A DNA stretch of 64,000 nt. It comes from Turritopsis dohrnii. Taxonomy: Eukaryota; Cnidaria; Hydrozoa; Anthoathecata; Oceaniidae. Below are positions 41,901 to 56,900 of the stretch, one piece after another. The notes beneath the pieces are model-generated. The model saw nothing but the letters and a program-made list of their open reading frames with translations. It was not told the DNA's origin and did no database searches. The stretch's first letter is position 1; the number at the start of each line of letters is the position of its first letter. Position numbers and translations under genes: made by a program. The DNA is taken from the NCBI GenBank assembly GCA_027922465.2, contig BQMF02000054.1:310001-374000 (forward strand), read 5' to 3'.

Positions 41901-44900
41901 TCTATAAAGTGACTTTTGAAATCTTCAAAATCCTTTTTAATATCCGAGAGCAGAAATACAAGAACCTTACAGCATTTCCAAGGAAACAAAAATTCAGAGT
42001 CTTCGGATTTTTAGCTTGCACTTCAGGACTGAGTTGGCTGAATTTCCAAGCAGCTTTAAATATATTAAATGCGGACGACTTTACTTTTCGAAGTCCTGTT
42101 AACTTCATTAGGTCATCCATCTTCTCACTTTCAACATTTTCTTCATCTTTAAATGTTTCCCATTTTGTTAAGGGATTGTCCGGATCACTTGGTTCAACAG
42201 TCTCTCCATGTTCATCTTCACTGAGTAATGTTTTTTCCTTTTCTGTGAACCACTTATCAACAGCATCTGGATAGCAGTTAGCAAAAGTTATCAACAGATC
42301 CTTTCCATCTTCCGGAGTTTCTCCTTTGAATAGAATACTTCGGGCTTCTGCAAGAATACATAGAGGATGCCTATCTTTTTTGGGAACTTTCTCAAAATAT
42401 TCCTTGAGAGCAACATCAGCTGCATCGAAATCTTCATGTTTCTGTTGCTCCAAGGCTTCCAACAAGAAAATATCTGGCAGTTCTTCTTTGCAAGACTTTT
42501 TCAAGTTTCCCAGGTAGCTCAATCCATCAAATGGCTTCTGGGAAGCGGATGACCTATAAAAGGATTCAGTTGAAGAATAAAAATATATAGGTGGAAGCTA
42601 CACGTTTTTGTCATTTTGTGAAATATTCAGAGAAATCTGATTGTACCAGTGGATTTCCATATTGGTGAACACCGTAATATTTGTAAAAATAACTTACCCA
42701 GATGCAGTGATGCAAAACTGCAATTTATTCAACAGTTCCTTTTGCACGTGTTCTTCAAACCTTCCCAAAGAAATGCCATCCCATTGTATCAGATTCTCAG
42801 CAACATCATCCTCAAAATGATCAGAAAGCTCCTCTTCTTCATCGTCTACTTTTGAATGCTCAGACATAACATAGGATTGTGCTGTCGGCGGGATTTCAAA
42901 GGTTATGAATTCAGGATTCAAGTTTGATCTTTCAATGAATTTCATTTGAGATGCAATCGTCTGAAGATTCGTAACATTCAACGAAACTGTATGAGTGGCA
43001 ATCATTGGATAAGGATCCCATACTATCAAATGATCCCAACCATTTCTGTTGTGTTGAAGGACATTGTAACCTTCATTTCTCTTTCTCTTAACCCACTCAT
43101 TTTTTTCATAAGGTTTCTTTTTCTTTCCAGGATAATCACTTGGATCCACCAAAACTCTGCAGCAATATAAAAAACCAAACAGCAGTGTCACATTTTCATG
43201 TTTTTTTGCCTCAACAATCAACTTTTCCATGTTTTTCAAGGTCCACTCACATACTTGGGTTCCATTAAGAGTTGCACCTTTCATATAACTCTGAAAATTT
43301 TTGGCGAAATCGACATCAAAACAGTATCTAAAGCATGGTATAACACGAGGGATAAGTAACGGCCGTTTTTGAGGATTCTGTTTCTCTGCCCAACTCTTCA
43401 AATTATTTAATACGGCTAATTTGCTCTTTGAGTAAGACTCCAGGATTTTGTCATTGTATATCTTTTTAGGTAAATATGGCTTCAACAATTGGGGAAATAT
43501 GGCCAATAACTGTTTGATTTCAGAAGAATCAGATGCTTTCAATGCTTCAATAGCTAAATATATATCTCTTAGAATACATTCCGGACAATGGGATGGGAGT
43601 CCTTTCTTGCATGTGATTAAATCTTTGATAACATGCTGCTGATCATCGCAACACCAATTTGATTTCTTCTGGCAACTAAACACATTTCCAGCAAAATTGC
43701 ATGTTGAAGGTATAACAGTTCCACATATGTTAAAATTCCAACAACTGAATTTAACATCTTTTACACAAATCTTTCTACTTGGATCTCTCAAATATTCTCG
43801 ATGTTCCCAACAAATAAAATCTTGTCTATGGCCACACTTTAATTCAGCATCCTTAACTAATTCCTGACATTTGCTTCGCATCAGTGTTTGTCTAGCAAAC
43901 TGACTCATTGCCTCTCCACACTGAGCCTCAAATTTATGCTTGCAGTCACTTCTCTGAACTAGTATTTTCTCTTTACACCTGAAAACAAACTTTTCTAACT
44001 CCGAAGGGGGCAACATTGGCAGTTTTCCAGTTGCATTTAGCACATCATCTGATAAAGGTGATTGGTCATTTCCCCATGGCCTCCAAGCAGACATAATTGG
44101 ACGCATTGAGCAAGCGATTTTCACATTATGCATGCATAACTTATTTTCAACAGATACTGTTTCCTGACATGGTGAAAAGGAGCCATTTTGAACATCACAG
44201 CATTTCATATTAACCTGATGTCCACAGTGCCGAATTAATTTCACCCTTTGTTCACACTTCAAGGGTAGAACTTGGGAACCAAAAGTTTGTTTTATTTTTC
44301 CTTCTTCTACTTCCTTAACAGGTGACCGATGTCTGAGGACACCTTTCTTATCCAGTGATTGTTTCTCATGACATTTTATATCGACGGTATGTCCACATAC
44401 AGGATCTACTACTTTGACTGTTTCATAACACAAGGAATTCTGTTTGGCTTGCTCAAAAGCATCCTTGCACCTCATTTGAATCTTATGACCACATCTTCGT
44501 TCAAAGTCAACCATTTTGTCACAAACTGAGTCAATGGGTCCATAACTTTCTCCTTCCCTGATAACATCTAAACATAATCAAGTAATCTTTCTTATTTCCA
44601 TGTTATCTTAACCAAGTTTATAATGGTTTTACAGTTTGAAATTAAACGTTTTGAATCTATATCTACTGAAATGATTAAATATCTATTGAGTTTTGAAGAC
44701 CATCTAAAGATCTTATAACCTGTAAGTGTAAATTAGTTTCAGATTTAGTGAAGTATAAAAAATATAAGAGAGCAAAATTTTAGTCCCGTGTTCTTGATTA
44801 CTTGCATGCTTAAATTCAGTATAAGTTAGCTTCAGTTGAATCTTGGCCTTAATGAAATCATATCATCTAGATTTAAATTAATAAACACTGTCATTTCATT

Positions 44901-47900
44901 TATAATTAATGAAGAATTACCTGATGTGCAGCTGTCTCCTCTCCAGTCTTGCAGCAGCAGAGCTTTATCGCATGTGACATTTGCTTCATGACCACATCTT
45001 GGAAGTAAGACATCAACTTTCTGCATACATTGAAACACTTGTGTTTTGTTTTCATACTTTTGCTTCAAGAAACATTGTACTTTTACAGAATGTCCACATT
45101 TTGGTGTGTAATGGACCTGTTCTTTACAGGGTGGTATGCAAAAAGGGTTTTTCTTGTATTCAAACCAAACACAACAAAGAACCACAAGCTCGTGACAACA
45201 TGAAGGATAAACATAGGGATTATGAGCAAGTTGCTGACACTCAGGGTAGTTAGATTTGCCATTGGCTATATCTGTTTCTTCAGCACACTTCATTTGAACT
45301 TCATGTTGACATGGGAGCTGCACCTTAACCAGATCAGGGCAACGATACTTTAATAATGCCATATCAATAGTTAAATGTCCCTGCATATAATAACCAATGT
45401 TATTATAGACATCCAAACACGTCAAATCTACATTATGTAGTGGACATGGTGGCGGTTTAATCTTTTGGGCACATGCTGTGTTATGTTGATCCATGTTTTG
45501 AAAGTGACAATTAAGGTTACATGGGTGTGAGCACTTCAAACTTTTAGTGCAGATGACATCACAGAAATTCAGCTGAAGCTCTGTAGCAGTTTTAGCGACA
45601 ACAGACTTTTCACGATGAAGAGGGCAGCAAATTGGCAATTCATTACCTAGACGTGGACCATTATAGTGCAGATCATTTATATCTTCCTTGACACTTTCTG
45701 GCTTGGTATCAGGCTCACTTGAGAGAAGAAGTTTGTCAATTGTCTTAATCCAATGGCCGATTGGGGAATCCCTTTTCCCTTCCTGAAAATAACCTATATT
45801 TCCAAGTATATACATACCAAGGCGAGCACGGCTTAAGAGAACAATCATACGGTTGCAGAGCTTCACAAAGGGTGTTTGACTCTTAGCATCAATAACAAGA
45901 GAAATGATAACTATATCAGCTTCATCTCCTTGGAACCTGTCTACAGTCGACATTCTGACTGAATCATCTGGATTGAATTTGTTCAAAAGTTTCCTTGAAA
46001 TCATTTGTTTTCTTATAAGCATGAGCTGACCCTTGTAAGGTGTGAGAATTGCAATGGATGGCTTTGGAACACCACACGCAATCAAGTACTCTGTCAGGTG
46101 TAGAGCCATATCAGCTTCTTTGTTGTTGACCCTTGATAAACCCACAGCTGCTTTGGTTTGTGCACCATCATGTGTCCAAAAAAAAATATGAGGCAATACT
46201 CCTGGCACTTCACGACCACTTCCAGGGCATTTCTTCAAATGTGTCAATGGATTAGTTCTCTGACGTCTAGGATAACTAGAAAAGGACATCTTATCACCAA
46301 CTTTTTGTTTACTGCACATTTCATGATCTTCTATCTCAACAATTTCATCATAGAATTCTCTTGTCAGGTCACAAATGTTTCTCCTCATTCTTCTTTGGAT
46401 GGAGAGACAACTTGATGGTACTTGATTGGTTGGTGGAGCATTGATTAACCTCTCGAACAAAGAAACATTTATCCTAAAAATAATTTAACTGACTCTCAAA
46501 TTACACTAACAAAAATAAATTTGGTACTCAAAAACCACATTACATCCCCTAAGTAAAACCTAGTCATTTAGTTAAGTGATGATGACAAAGAATATTGACT
46601 CATTATGGACATTATGTATTTAGTTTATGTGATTCGAACTGTGTGGTGACTTTAGTTCTTGCCAAAAGAAAAATCTACAGACAAATTATTATTATATCCT
46701 TTAAATTTTTCTTCTTTCTTAATGTAGCAACATTATTTATTTGTAAAATACCCTGAGAAATTTTAATCAGAAATTACATTAGGACACCAATAATATTACA
46801 GGATGACTCTGCACATCTTTCTCTTCATTGTTGAGTTGAAAATGCTATAAATTTCTGGGTCTTTCATCTTTGAACAATACAAATCAGACATATACAATTT
46901 GAACAATACAATCAGAATAATGGAAATAGTTGGAAATAGTTGTAGACTTTATTCTGTATTCTTTCAAAGTTACTTCAAATGAAGATGCAAAAATAAATCG
47001 CACTGAAAAATCTAAAAATTGAAATAACAAAGATATCTATCCATAAATTTTGCACAAATCTTTTAATGATTTTATCTACAAATTTCATCACTTTTATTTA
47101 TTTTTAAGAATTACTAATTAAGAGCATTTGTACAGGACACCAATAGCAGTATGTACTGAAAAAAATATACCCTGTTTATAAATAAATAAATAAAAATTAT
47201 TAACATTAAAATCTCACCTATTTTTTCTTTCGAACATGAATTTTGACATAATTGACGGTTTCAATTGTAAATGATCTCCAATCATCTCAAATTTGACAGT
47301 GTCTTCACCAAGGCAGGAAAATAACAATGGCTCTAACACTTCACTTGCTTCCTCTACTAAAATTGCAAATGGCTTAATTTTCCGGATAGCTTCCAACCGC
47401 CCAATACACCCAACAATTGTTCCACCAATAACAGCTTTACTTTCATATGCTTTGGACTTGGCTCGCACTTTTGATTTGTGGTATTCTTCACGAGTGTTTT
47501 CCATTACAATGCTGTGCTGTTCATTTAACTTTGATAGCAACATCTGGTACTTAGCTTCTAAAAGGTGAATTTGATTCCATCGTTCTTCAGCACTCATATC
47601 CCAGTTCCATTCAGATACTGGGATAAGCTTATCTGATGATTCACTCTCATCAACAATTTCTGAGACCTCAGGCTTGGCTTCATCATCAGAGTTCTCTTCA
47701 GCTTCCCGATCTTCTATGACATACACATCTCTTACATGCTCATATTGATCATCATCATCATAAAGATCTTCCTCGTCTAATGGTTTCTCAGTATCATTGT
47801 CTGGTAATGGCTCTTCACCATCCAATGCATCATGGAAATTTTCTTCATCACTTTCTAAATTGTTATTATCATTATCAGCATTTGCACCAGAAGTAATTTC

Positions 47901-50900
47901 CACATCCTCAACTGGTTTTTTTTCCATATTTTCTACTTGTGGACTACTGCTGTGTTGTTCTTCTACTTTTTCTGTTTCAACATCATTCCCTGATGTCCCA
48001 ACCCATGATTGAGTTTCTTCAATGTTAACATTAAGATGCAAATGGTCCTTGCAATACTGAAAACCACTCACTGGTTTCCCTTTACAAGGTTTATTCTTCT
48101 TTCTAGTCATTGCGAGACATTTTGTCCCAGTTATTAGAACATCTGATTTAGGTTTAGGTTTTAATATTGGCTTGTGCTTTTCACAATAAGGAGTACCATG
48201 ATCAATAACAGGTTCTGAGCATTTTCCTGCTTTGTTGTTATAAGAACATGTTGGCAAGGCATGCTGCTTACAAAATGAAGTGGCATTCTCAGCTAGCTCC
48301 AAACAGGGTGAGCCACCTTCAATTAGAGCAGTGCATAATTGATGTTCACTGCAACTGTTTCGTGGCGGTTCATCTTCTGCTTGTTTTGCAATAGAGTTTT
48401 CTCGAACGCACACAAAACAAGCATGCTCATCACAGTAGACCTGAGGATCATCCAACTTTACTGCTAGGCATTCCTCAACTTTACAACAATGATATTTGCA
48501 CAATTGAAGTTCTGGCAAGCTTGGATGAACACACCTTTTGCTTTCCTTTGTGGCATGACATAAATGTGTGTTACAGAACTTAAAGTTAAGATCAACTGTA
48601 TTGAAGCATTCTGAATTATTGCATTTGGGTTTAGGAGTTAATCCGAGAATCCACTGAAAAACGATCTCTGGAGTCTTCATACCCTTATAATGCTTAACCC
48701 TGTCAGACAATGTCAAGATGTCATCTGGTTTAATATCAAAACGAGTATTTTCATCAAAAAGTTTATCCCAAAAATCATCAATGCTATCTTCATCATCACT
48801 TTCATCCTCAGAACTAACCGCCATGCCAGAACTGTCCAAAGCAGAATTCAGCATTGAGTGTTTGCTTCTTTTACCATCTAGAAAATCTTCAATCATCTTT
48901 ATTTGTGATATGACATTGCAAAGATACATAGTGGCCAAATAACTTGCTTTTTTATGTTCATTATCTGTTTCTTCATTGTCTTTAACAGCGTCATAATGCA
49001 GCAACGGAGACAATTGGCTCCTTGTCTTTTGATATTTCAGTTTCTGCTCATGAAGTTTGTTGAGTGTAGCTCTGTACTTCTGTGTTTCCCACTTGTATGC
49101 ATTTTGATTATGCTCTAGAAAGGGCTGTAACTTAGGCTCATTACATGAACCACCAATTCTAATCAGTGAAACATTGCGTTCACTTTTGACCAAATCAACA
49201 AGAAACTCATCTATAGCATGATTTTTGTAAGACAAAACCAAAATAGGCATTTCTTGCACACTTTGTGATACTGCTAGCCATGCGCTACGAATCATCAGTA
49301 ACGCACGCACTATCACAACACCAAGGTAAGACTTCCCAGTGCCTGGAGGACCTTGCGTTAAATGGACCGGCTCCACTAGGGCCTCCACAAAACTCTTTAG
49401 CTGCTCGCGATCAAGAGTTGCACTTTTTGCAAGCTGGCAAAGTTCTTTTTTTAATTGCTCAGTCTGGGACTCATTTTCGCGAATTTGAATTATAGGGCTC
49501 AATTTACTTGCACTAATGAGAAAATCAATCAAATCAGATGAACTTGGCATTTGATAAAAACCATTATGGGAATCCTCATCAGATTCTTCTGACTCTTCTT
49601 CTGAATCATAACTGAGTAATGAGTTAGCAGAACCCGATTTCCTCTTAGATAATTTTGACATCTGTCTGAATTCTTCATCATAATTTATCGGCAATTTTTC
49701 GGTACCATTGGAAATGTTAAGCAATGCACCTGTGTTTTAAAAAACAACATCACAAAGATTAACTATGAAAGTGCATTTAAACAAGAGGAAGGGGCAATTA
49801 CCAGTGTTAATAATAAAATGTAAAAAATAAAATGTTTAATAATTCCCATATTACTGGTGGGCCATTAGTGTATATGTATCTGATAGCAATAATATAAGGT
49901 TACACAACCTTAAGAGTAGATTAGATCCTTTTACTTTTGGTTTCTAAAGTAAACTGTTTTCTCCCTTCAACATTATAACATTACTCAAATGCGTCGGACA
50001 TCAATTTTAAAAGTTCCGAAGTAATCATATGATTTCTCTGCTATTTAATTGCCAATGGCTTTTTGTGCATCACATCTGCTTAATGAAGTTACAGTTTGAC
50101 AAACAACGTCAGTTAATTTCCAAAAAATCAATATCCAATAGTATATATCCAATATCCAATAGTAACTTTATTCCACTTTTCTGGAGATGTCATCATAAAT
50201 ATGACATGTTACTGCCTTAAGGGAAACGGAAGTTTGGAAAAAAAATTGTTTTTGAATGCAAGAAAATATTACAAAGAAATGAAAAACAAAGAAAAAAAGT
50301 GAAACTGACTTACTTCCGGCCTGATAATGAATGAACATAAATAAACATTCTCTTGAAGAATGTCAAATACACATTAAGTTCTTAAACATTTTATTTAAAC
50401 ATGGTGGAAGACAAATACTAGTTCTATAGCCTTATCTACACTATTTGAAGTTATTTTTTTACTTACATAAACCAAATAAATTTTGATGCCTACTTTTTTT
50501 CATGCTGGCTAGATTTTAGGTGTTTACAATGAGAGTGATGGAAAAAGTATACCGGGTAACTCAAAACAAAGTACCAAAACAAAGTACAACAAAGTACAAC
50601 AAAGTACAAAAAATATCTTGCAATTGAATAATTATGAAAGATTTATTTCTGAATAGAGTAATCCTTTACCTATATTTTGGTGTATCATTATTTTAAATTA
50701 GTTGAGTAGAAAAAAAAGTTATGGACAAAAAACTGGAAGGGGTCTTTGTAAAAATCTTTGAAAAATGGACAAAAAAACCCAAGCAAAATGTCTCAAAACA
50801 AGATTTATGTTTTTAGTACAAAGCGGAAGGAAATGAAACACATACACACTAAAATGTGCTTAAACTTATTTTGCTTATTCCCAATGGTAAAAATTAAGAA

Positions 50901-53900
50901 GTTCAAACTTTTTTCAACATTTTCTGAAACTTTTTACAAAGACTGTCCTTTATAAAATATTGAAAATGTCCGCAACTCACGTACAACAAAGAGTTTGGAT
51001 ATGCATGCCATTTGCTAGGGTAAATAATGCTAAAGAGGTGATTAGATAAATCGTGTCTTTCCTCAAAGAATCACGCATGAATATTTTGCTCGGCTTTTTT
51101 GTCCATTTTTCAAAGATTTTTACAAGGACCACTTCAAGTTTTTTGTCCATAGCATTTTTTCTATTCAATCAAATAAGAAGAATGATACACTAAAATATAC
51201 TTAACAGATTCCTCTAATCAGAAATAAAAAACTATCTTTCATATTTATTTAATATAAAGATTTTTCTTGTTAAACACCAGTACTTGTTTTTGACTCACCG
51301 GTAGATCATTGTAAAAAAAATTACAAACCTTTTTTTGATCAAGTGAAGTAATTACAAGTATGTAAAGTTATAACTTTGATGACATTGTAATACTTATTCA
51401 AATATATTTATGTACATTATTCAAAAGATGTGGAAAAAATTGCAAATTAATCTGTTTTTCGGTATGAAATATCTTTTTTAAATTTTTGAAAAATTTTTAA
51501 TTAATGGCTTAATTCCCCTTAAAGCTCCTTGGCTCGTTATACACTTTATGTACCCTAACTTCTCAAGATAACACTCTTCCCAGTACACCAATGATGGTGA
51601 ACTTGTGTGTCATATTTGTTAGGATGAACTTGAAGGAGTTTACAAAAGGGCTAGTGTCCAAATCAACATGATCATCGGTTTTTCCTTCATTATTTTCCTC
51701 CTCTGAATTTCTTCTTCATCATCCAGAGTCATACTCAACGATTGACTTCTCATAATTTGAAGATTCGTCACTTAAAATTCAGAGAAGGTACTTTTCTTGA
51801 TGTTTAAAGCTAACTGTGGAAAAACAGCTGCGTAAGTGATGTCAGGAAAATTGAAAAACAAGAATACTTTGAAGGGCTATAACTTTCATTTGGACAAATG
51901 ATTATCTCTTTTTTAATATTCTCAAGTGCTTTTAAAGATAACAAAAAGTTATTTTTTTTACCCTTGTTTAAATAGATGTTCAAGCATCCTGTTAAAAATG
52001 CTGAACAATTAAAATAATGTTTGACACACAATTTGCTTCTATGATTATGATGTTAGGTAACTGATTAATCTAACTTTTCCATCATATAGTGAATATACTG
52101 TTAATTGTGCTAACTGAACTAATTTTTTCCCATAAAATGATATCATGTTTCTGAACAAAATAATTAATACTACCTTCTTCAAATGGTAAAGGAGATAGCT
52201 GCAGTTCATCCAGAGCTTTCAGTACAGGAATGTGCTCAGGGACAAATGTCATGCAGTCAATAACTGCCACATTATCACCACTTTTCAATTCGTTTTCATT
52301 CTTTGCATCTCTCAGATCAGTTACAACCATTTCACCATGCTCTCGTCTGCGAAATTCATCTTTTGCATCTCTGTGTATAGCAACTTCAGCCCAAATAATT
52401 GGATCACTCATCTTTAGGGCAGCATTTCTTTCGGAAACTTTTACAACTGCCACTAAGCAAGTTGCGTTCAGCCGTTTCGTAGACCTCCAGTGGATAGGTT
52501 GTTGTGGTGGTCTTCGACAGGCCATTCTATGCATATAAATACGTCCTTCAAAATCAACCTTCCTGACTTCAAAATCATAAATGTGAGTTGAGGCATGCAG
52601 TCCTGCAGGTCCAACCATAACAGCTTTAAACTGTTTGCAACAACTTTTACACAATGCACTTTTATGATGGCAGTTTTGACAGACTACTGCAACTGGTTTT
52701 TTGCGGCATTTTCGGCAAGATTCATTGTGGCTTTCTCCAGTACCTTCTACAGAACATAATACCTTAAAAAGTAACAAGAAAAAGTTCAAATTAATAAACA
52801 TTTATTTTCACGTTATTTTAAACTTGTTGAAAACAATAAAATCATCCTTTTTTATCTTCACAATCAGTTGTGGGCAACATCATAGATTAACTTAAACAGG
52901 ACTAAAAAGGAAGTTCATACCATTCCACATTCTTTGTCTGCAGTTTTATAACGACATTTTGGATTCAAGGCAGCGTTACCATCACAAAACGTTAATCCAA
53001 TCCACAATCTGGAAACAGTATCGAAATAATCCTTTTTGTCTTTGTAAACACCCATTGAATGTTTGTCCTCTGGCACTTTCATTTTAGGAAGGTGAGCTGG
53101 TTGGAAGTATGTAGGATCGGACAGCCATTCAACTGTTGCATTTTCCCAAAAAGATTTTCTTGATGCCAATTCACGTTTTTTAACTGACTTTGAAGTTTTA
53201 GCAGATGTTTTACGTTTTATATTGAATGTCCATTCTTTATCCATACTTTCTAAAATGCGACAGATTTCTTGTCCTAAATTGCGAAGCCTTTTGTCACTCG
53301 GAATGATTAAGCAATATACTTTGTTTAATATTGCATGTAAGTGAGTTCGGACTTCATCACGCTCAACATTCCACTCAATTTCTAAAAGACGCTAGAAATG
53401 AAAAGGGACAAATGATTATAAAGCCATTATTAGAGTATGATATCAGCATAACAAAAAACATCAATAGGTAGAAGTTTTTCATAAAAACATAGTTACATCT
53501 TCAGTGAGTTAAATGAATAATAGATCAACAATGTATAAAAAACACAGAAAGTCTCTAACAAGGATAAACTTACTATTTCAATAACCTAATAAAATTTTGG
53601 ATGGACAATAATAAAATGCTCAAAACTGTTATTCTTTCTTTAAATGAGACTGAAACAATAAAAGATATTTGGAGGTTCAGTCAAACAATGAGAAGGAAAA
53701 TAAATGACACATTTTATTGCTCTATTCAATATACCAATAGACAAATGTTGCCAAAAATAATTATTATTGCCCTACAGGCATATTTCCAAGCACTTATAGC
53801 TACTACCGTTTATTTTGGAAGATTGAGTTTAAAAGCAGTTTGCAGAGGGTTCAGGGTGCGATGTCTCTGAAAGCTCTGCGATTCTAGCCTTTTCCACGAT

Positions 53901-56900
53901 TTCAAACAGCTTTAAAGGCAGTTTTACACTTTAAGAATTTTCCGCGGACAGGAAAGGAAAAGCAATTGAGCATGCACAAACATCACGTGAACAGAAACTT
54001 TTCCTTTCTGAATGGAAGTAGAATCAAGTTCAACTTTTTCTGTTCTTTTCTGACAGAAAACAGGTGATGAATTTTAAGGAGCCAATCAAAATGTGTTATT
54101 TATAGCTGTTTGTAGCATGAATACATTTTTTAAAAATCGGCACTTCAGTTGATCAAAGTACTACACAGAAAAACACAATAAGAATTATTTTTGATGAACA
54201 AAAAACCATAGCTATTTATCACAACTAGCTATAAACATAATGACATAATGAAGCTAAAAATAAATAATGACGAGGATGATGGCTGGGCAGAAAGGGAACA
54301 ACAACAGCAAATATTATTCCGTGAATTTTCAGTGAATTCCAGAACTTTTCCAGTGAATTTAGTACACTACAGAACTCAGTAACAAAGATTTTTTTGTTGT
54401 TGCAAAATTTAAAATGAAAGAAAAGAAAATTTTCCAATCTCATAAAACGTGTGAAAAATTAACAGATGAAAATTTTCCTGCTCTGTCCGCAGAAAATTCT
54501 TCTGTCTGTTTCTGTCTGAATTGGCAAATCATCCCGCTTCTTCATTCTTAGTACCTTGTCAATTGCCATTGAAAAAACCTTTCGTTTTAAAATGTTCAAA
54601 CAACAAATTTATACTCATGCACACTACTTATGTAAAAACCGTCCATTAAAAAGTTATTTGTAACTTTTATGGTGAACAATAGCTTTTTGAGTTATAAAAC
54701 AGGTCAACTAAACACAGGTGTGCGTGTTTATGTTTCATTCATTTACGCTATGTAATTGTCTTTTTCTTCTTGAGTTTTTATGTTGCCACTTGAAACTGTT
54801 GATTTAAAAATCTCAGCTAGAAGACCCCACGGCACTCTAGAGTGGCTGATAATCTCGTTAGGCCAAATGCTGTACAAACCATCCAAAGACAATGGATGAA
54901 ATGGACTTTTCTCATGTTTTTGCGGAGCACAGAAGTACAAAATTGAGATTTAAAATGTTTTATAAATCTTTTGAGTTTCAAATTGATAGGATGGAGTTTT
55001 GAACTCAATTAAGGATTGAAAATATGCTTGAAAATATGCCTGTCCTAATCTAACATTGTACCTTTGATTTAATAACAATAGTTTGACTTAAAGTATAGTT
55101 TAAAACCATCCCTTTTGGTGATCTTAATTATTTCAGTTCCTCCATGTGTAGCTATTACTTTCTATTTCCTCAAGTTTATCCAAAGTTAACTGAGACTTTA
55201 TGAGCATTGATTCCATTCTCAAGATCCGTTAGGCCATTCTTAAAAATGGGCATTATAATGAAAAGAGTGAAACTGGTCCCTCTTTCAATTTTCTTCCCTA
55301 TTTTCATTCAATTTCACATTTCTATTTATCAATAAATGCTTATGGTGAAATATCTTTATTTAACTAGTTTTTACTCATTTCTTTGTTTCTTTTGATAAAT
55401 ATTACCATTTTTAGAATAAAAAGTTACTGCAATAGGAAAAGGCATTTGTTATCATAGTGTCATCATTTAAATTTGAGAGCAATTAAATTATATCTAGCAG
55501 AAAATGCAGCACAATTGGATGAAATTTATGATTGCTACTCTGCAATTTACCTGACAAAAACGCATCACATTAATGATCTTTTCAGCATAATCAACTGTTT
55601 CAGCATAATCAACTGCAGACATTTTCTTCTGATAATAGTCAACATAAATCTCTACTGCTTTTTTACAATGAATGGGAGGTGGTGGTGTTTCAAAATGGAA
55701 TGAAGAAGGCAGCTTTGCCAAAGTAACAATTAATATTTCCACATTTTCAACACTTAACTTTCCGCACTCTTGCCAAGCCTTAAGATATATATGCAACGAT
55801 TGTTCGATAAGTTTAGGAACAGATTTTGACTTCTTCAGAAGTTTAATGAAGTTCTTCACTTGATCATCATTATCATTTTGTGGCCATCTTGCGTTTGGAT
55901 TGGGACCACCATTTCTGTTCCCGCCATTTCCAGAATTATTTCCACCTCTATTTCTTCCACTTGCTGAATCTCTCCCATGATTACACCTTCTGCAAACTGA
56001 ACGTGTAGGAAAATTGTTACAGCCACACTTTGAACATTTCCACTCATTGGAATCCTACAAATGAAAAAACACCACCAAATAAAATCTCTACTAATCTATC
56101 CAAAACTTTTCAAAACTTTTACTTGTACTTCAAAAGTAAGGTTTACTTCCAATTAAAAGAGTGCTTTCTCCATTTTTTTTCTGGGAAAAATTCTAATTTT
56201 ACAGCCCCTTGAAAAATGTTTTACAAGTCAAGAAAGTCGAGAAAAAAACTCTATATCTAAGCTCCAAAAAAAGCTCATCTTTATAATGTTTATTTACGCA
56301 CTTTAATTTCAAAATACTTTTAACTTTTTTAACACCATCAAGAAACATTTCAATTTCTGCCAGCAGAATGCTTTGAACCTTTTCTAACCCTCAGCCTATC
56401 AAATTCCTACATTTTCTCCTTATCATCTAGCTGATTCTGAAAAAAGCCCATTGTCCAGTTTTTTCTGCCTTGCTTAAAATTCCATTCAAAATTAATTGAA
56501 TTATAAAAAAATCAATGCCAGAAAAACAATATGGACATGGTTGCTGATCTCTAAATTCTTTTGATGCATAGATTTACGTTGTTTGAATTATTAAAGAAAA
56601 ATTACTATGGCTTCCCTTAAATAAAACTTTATCAATAACTTATTTTATGTAGATTTTACCTGGGTACTATTTCCAACTCCACTGCTTTGAATAGGTGGTC
56701 CTCTCCAAGAATTTAAACTGACAGCACTAGCTGATAGGCTTTGACTTCCATGAAGCCCTCTTGGATGTCTATTCCAACCCCTGCTATGACTACGACCTCT
56801 GTTCAAAAATGCCCCATGGTTTTGATCTTGGTTGTTTTGACTGGTTGCATTCACCTGAATCAAACAAAGCAAAATCCATGATAAAATCAGTGTTGCCACT

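Noticed and set aside
40715..42552. Plus-strand frames opposite the AAA exons
   Set aside because: They are antisense to well-supported exons and have no motifs.
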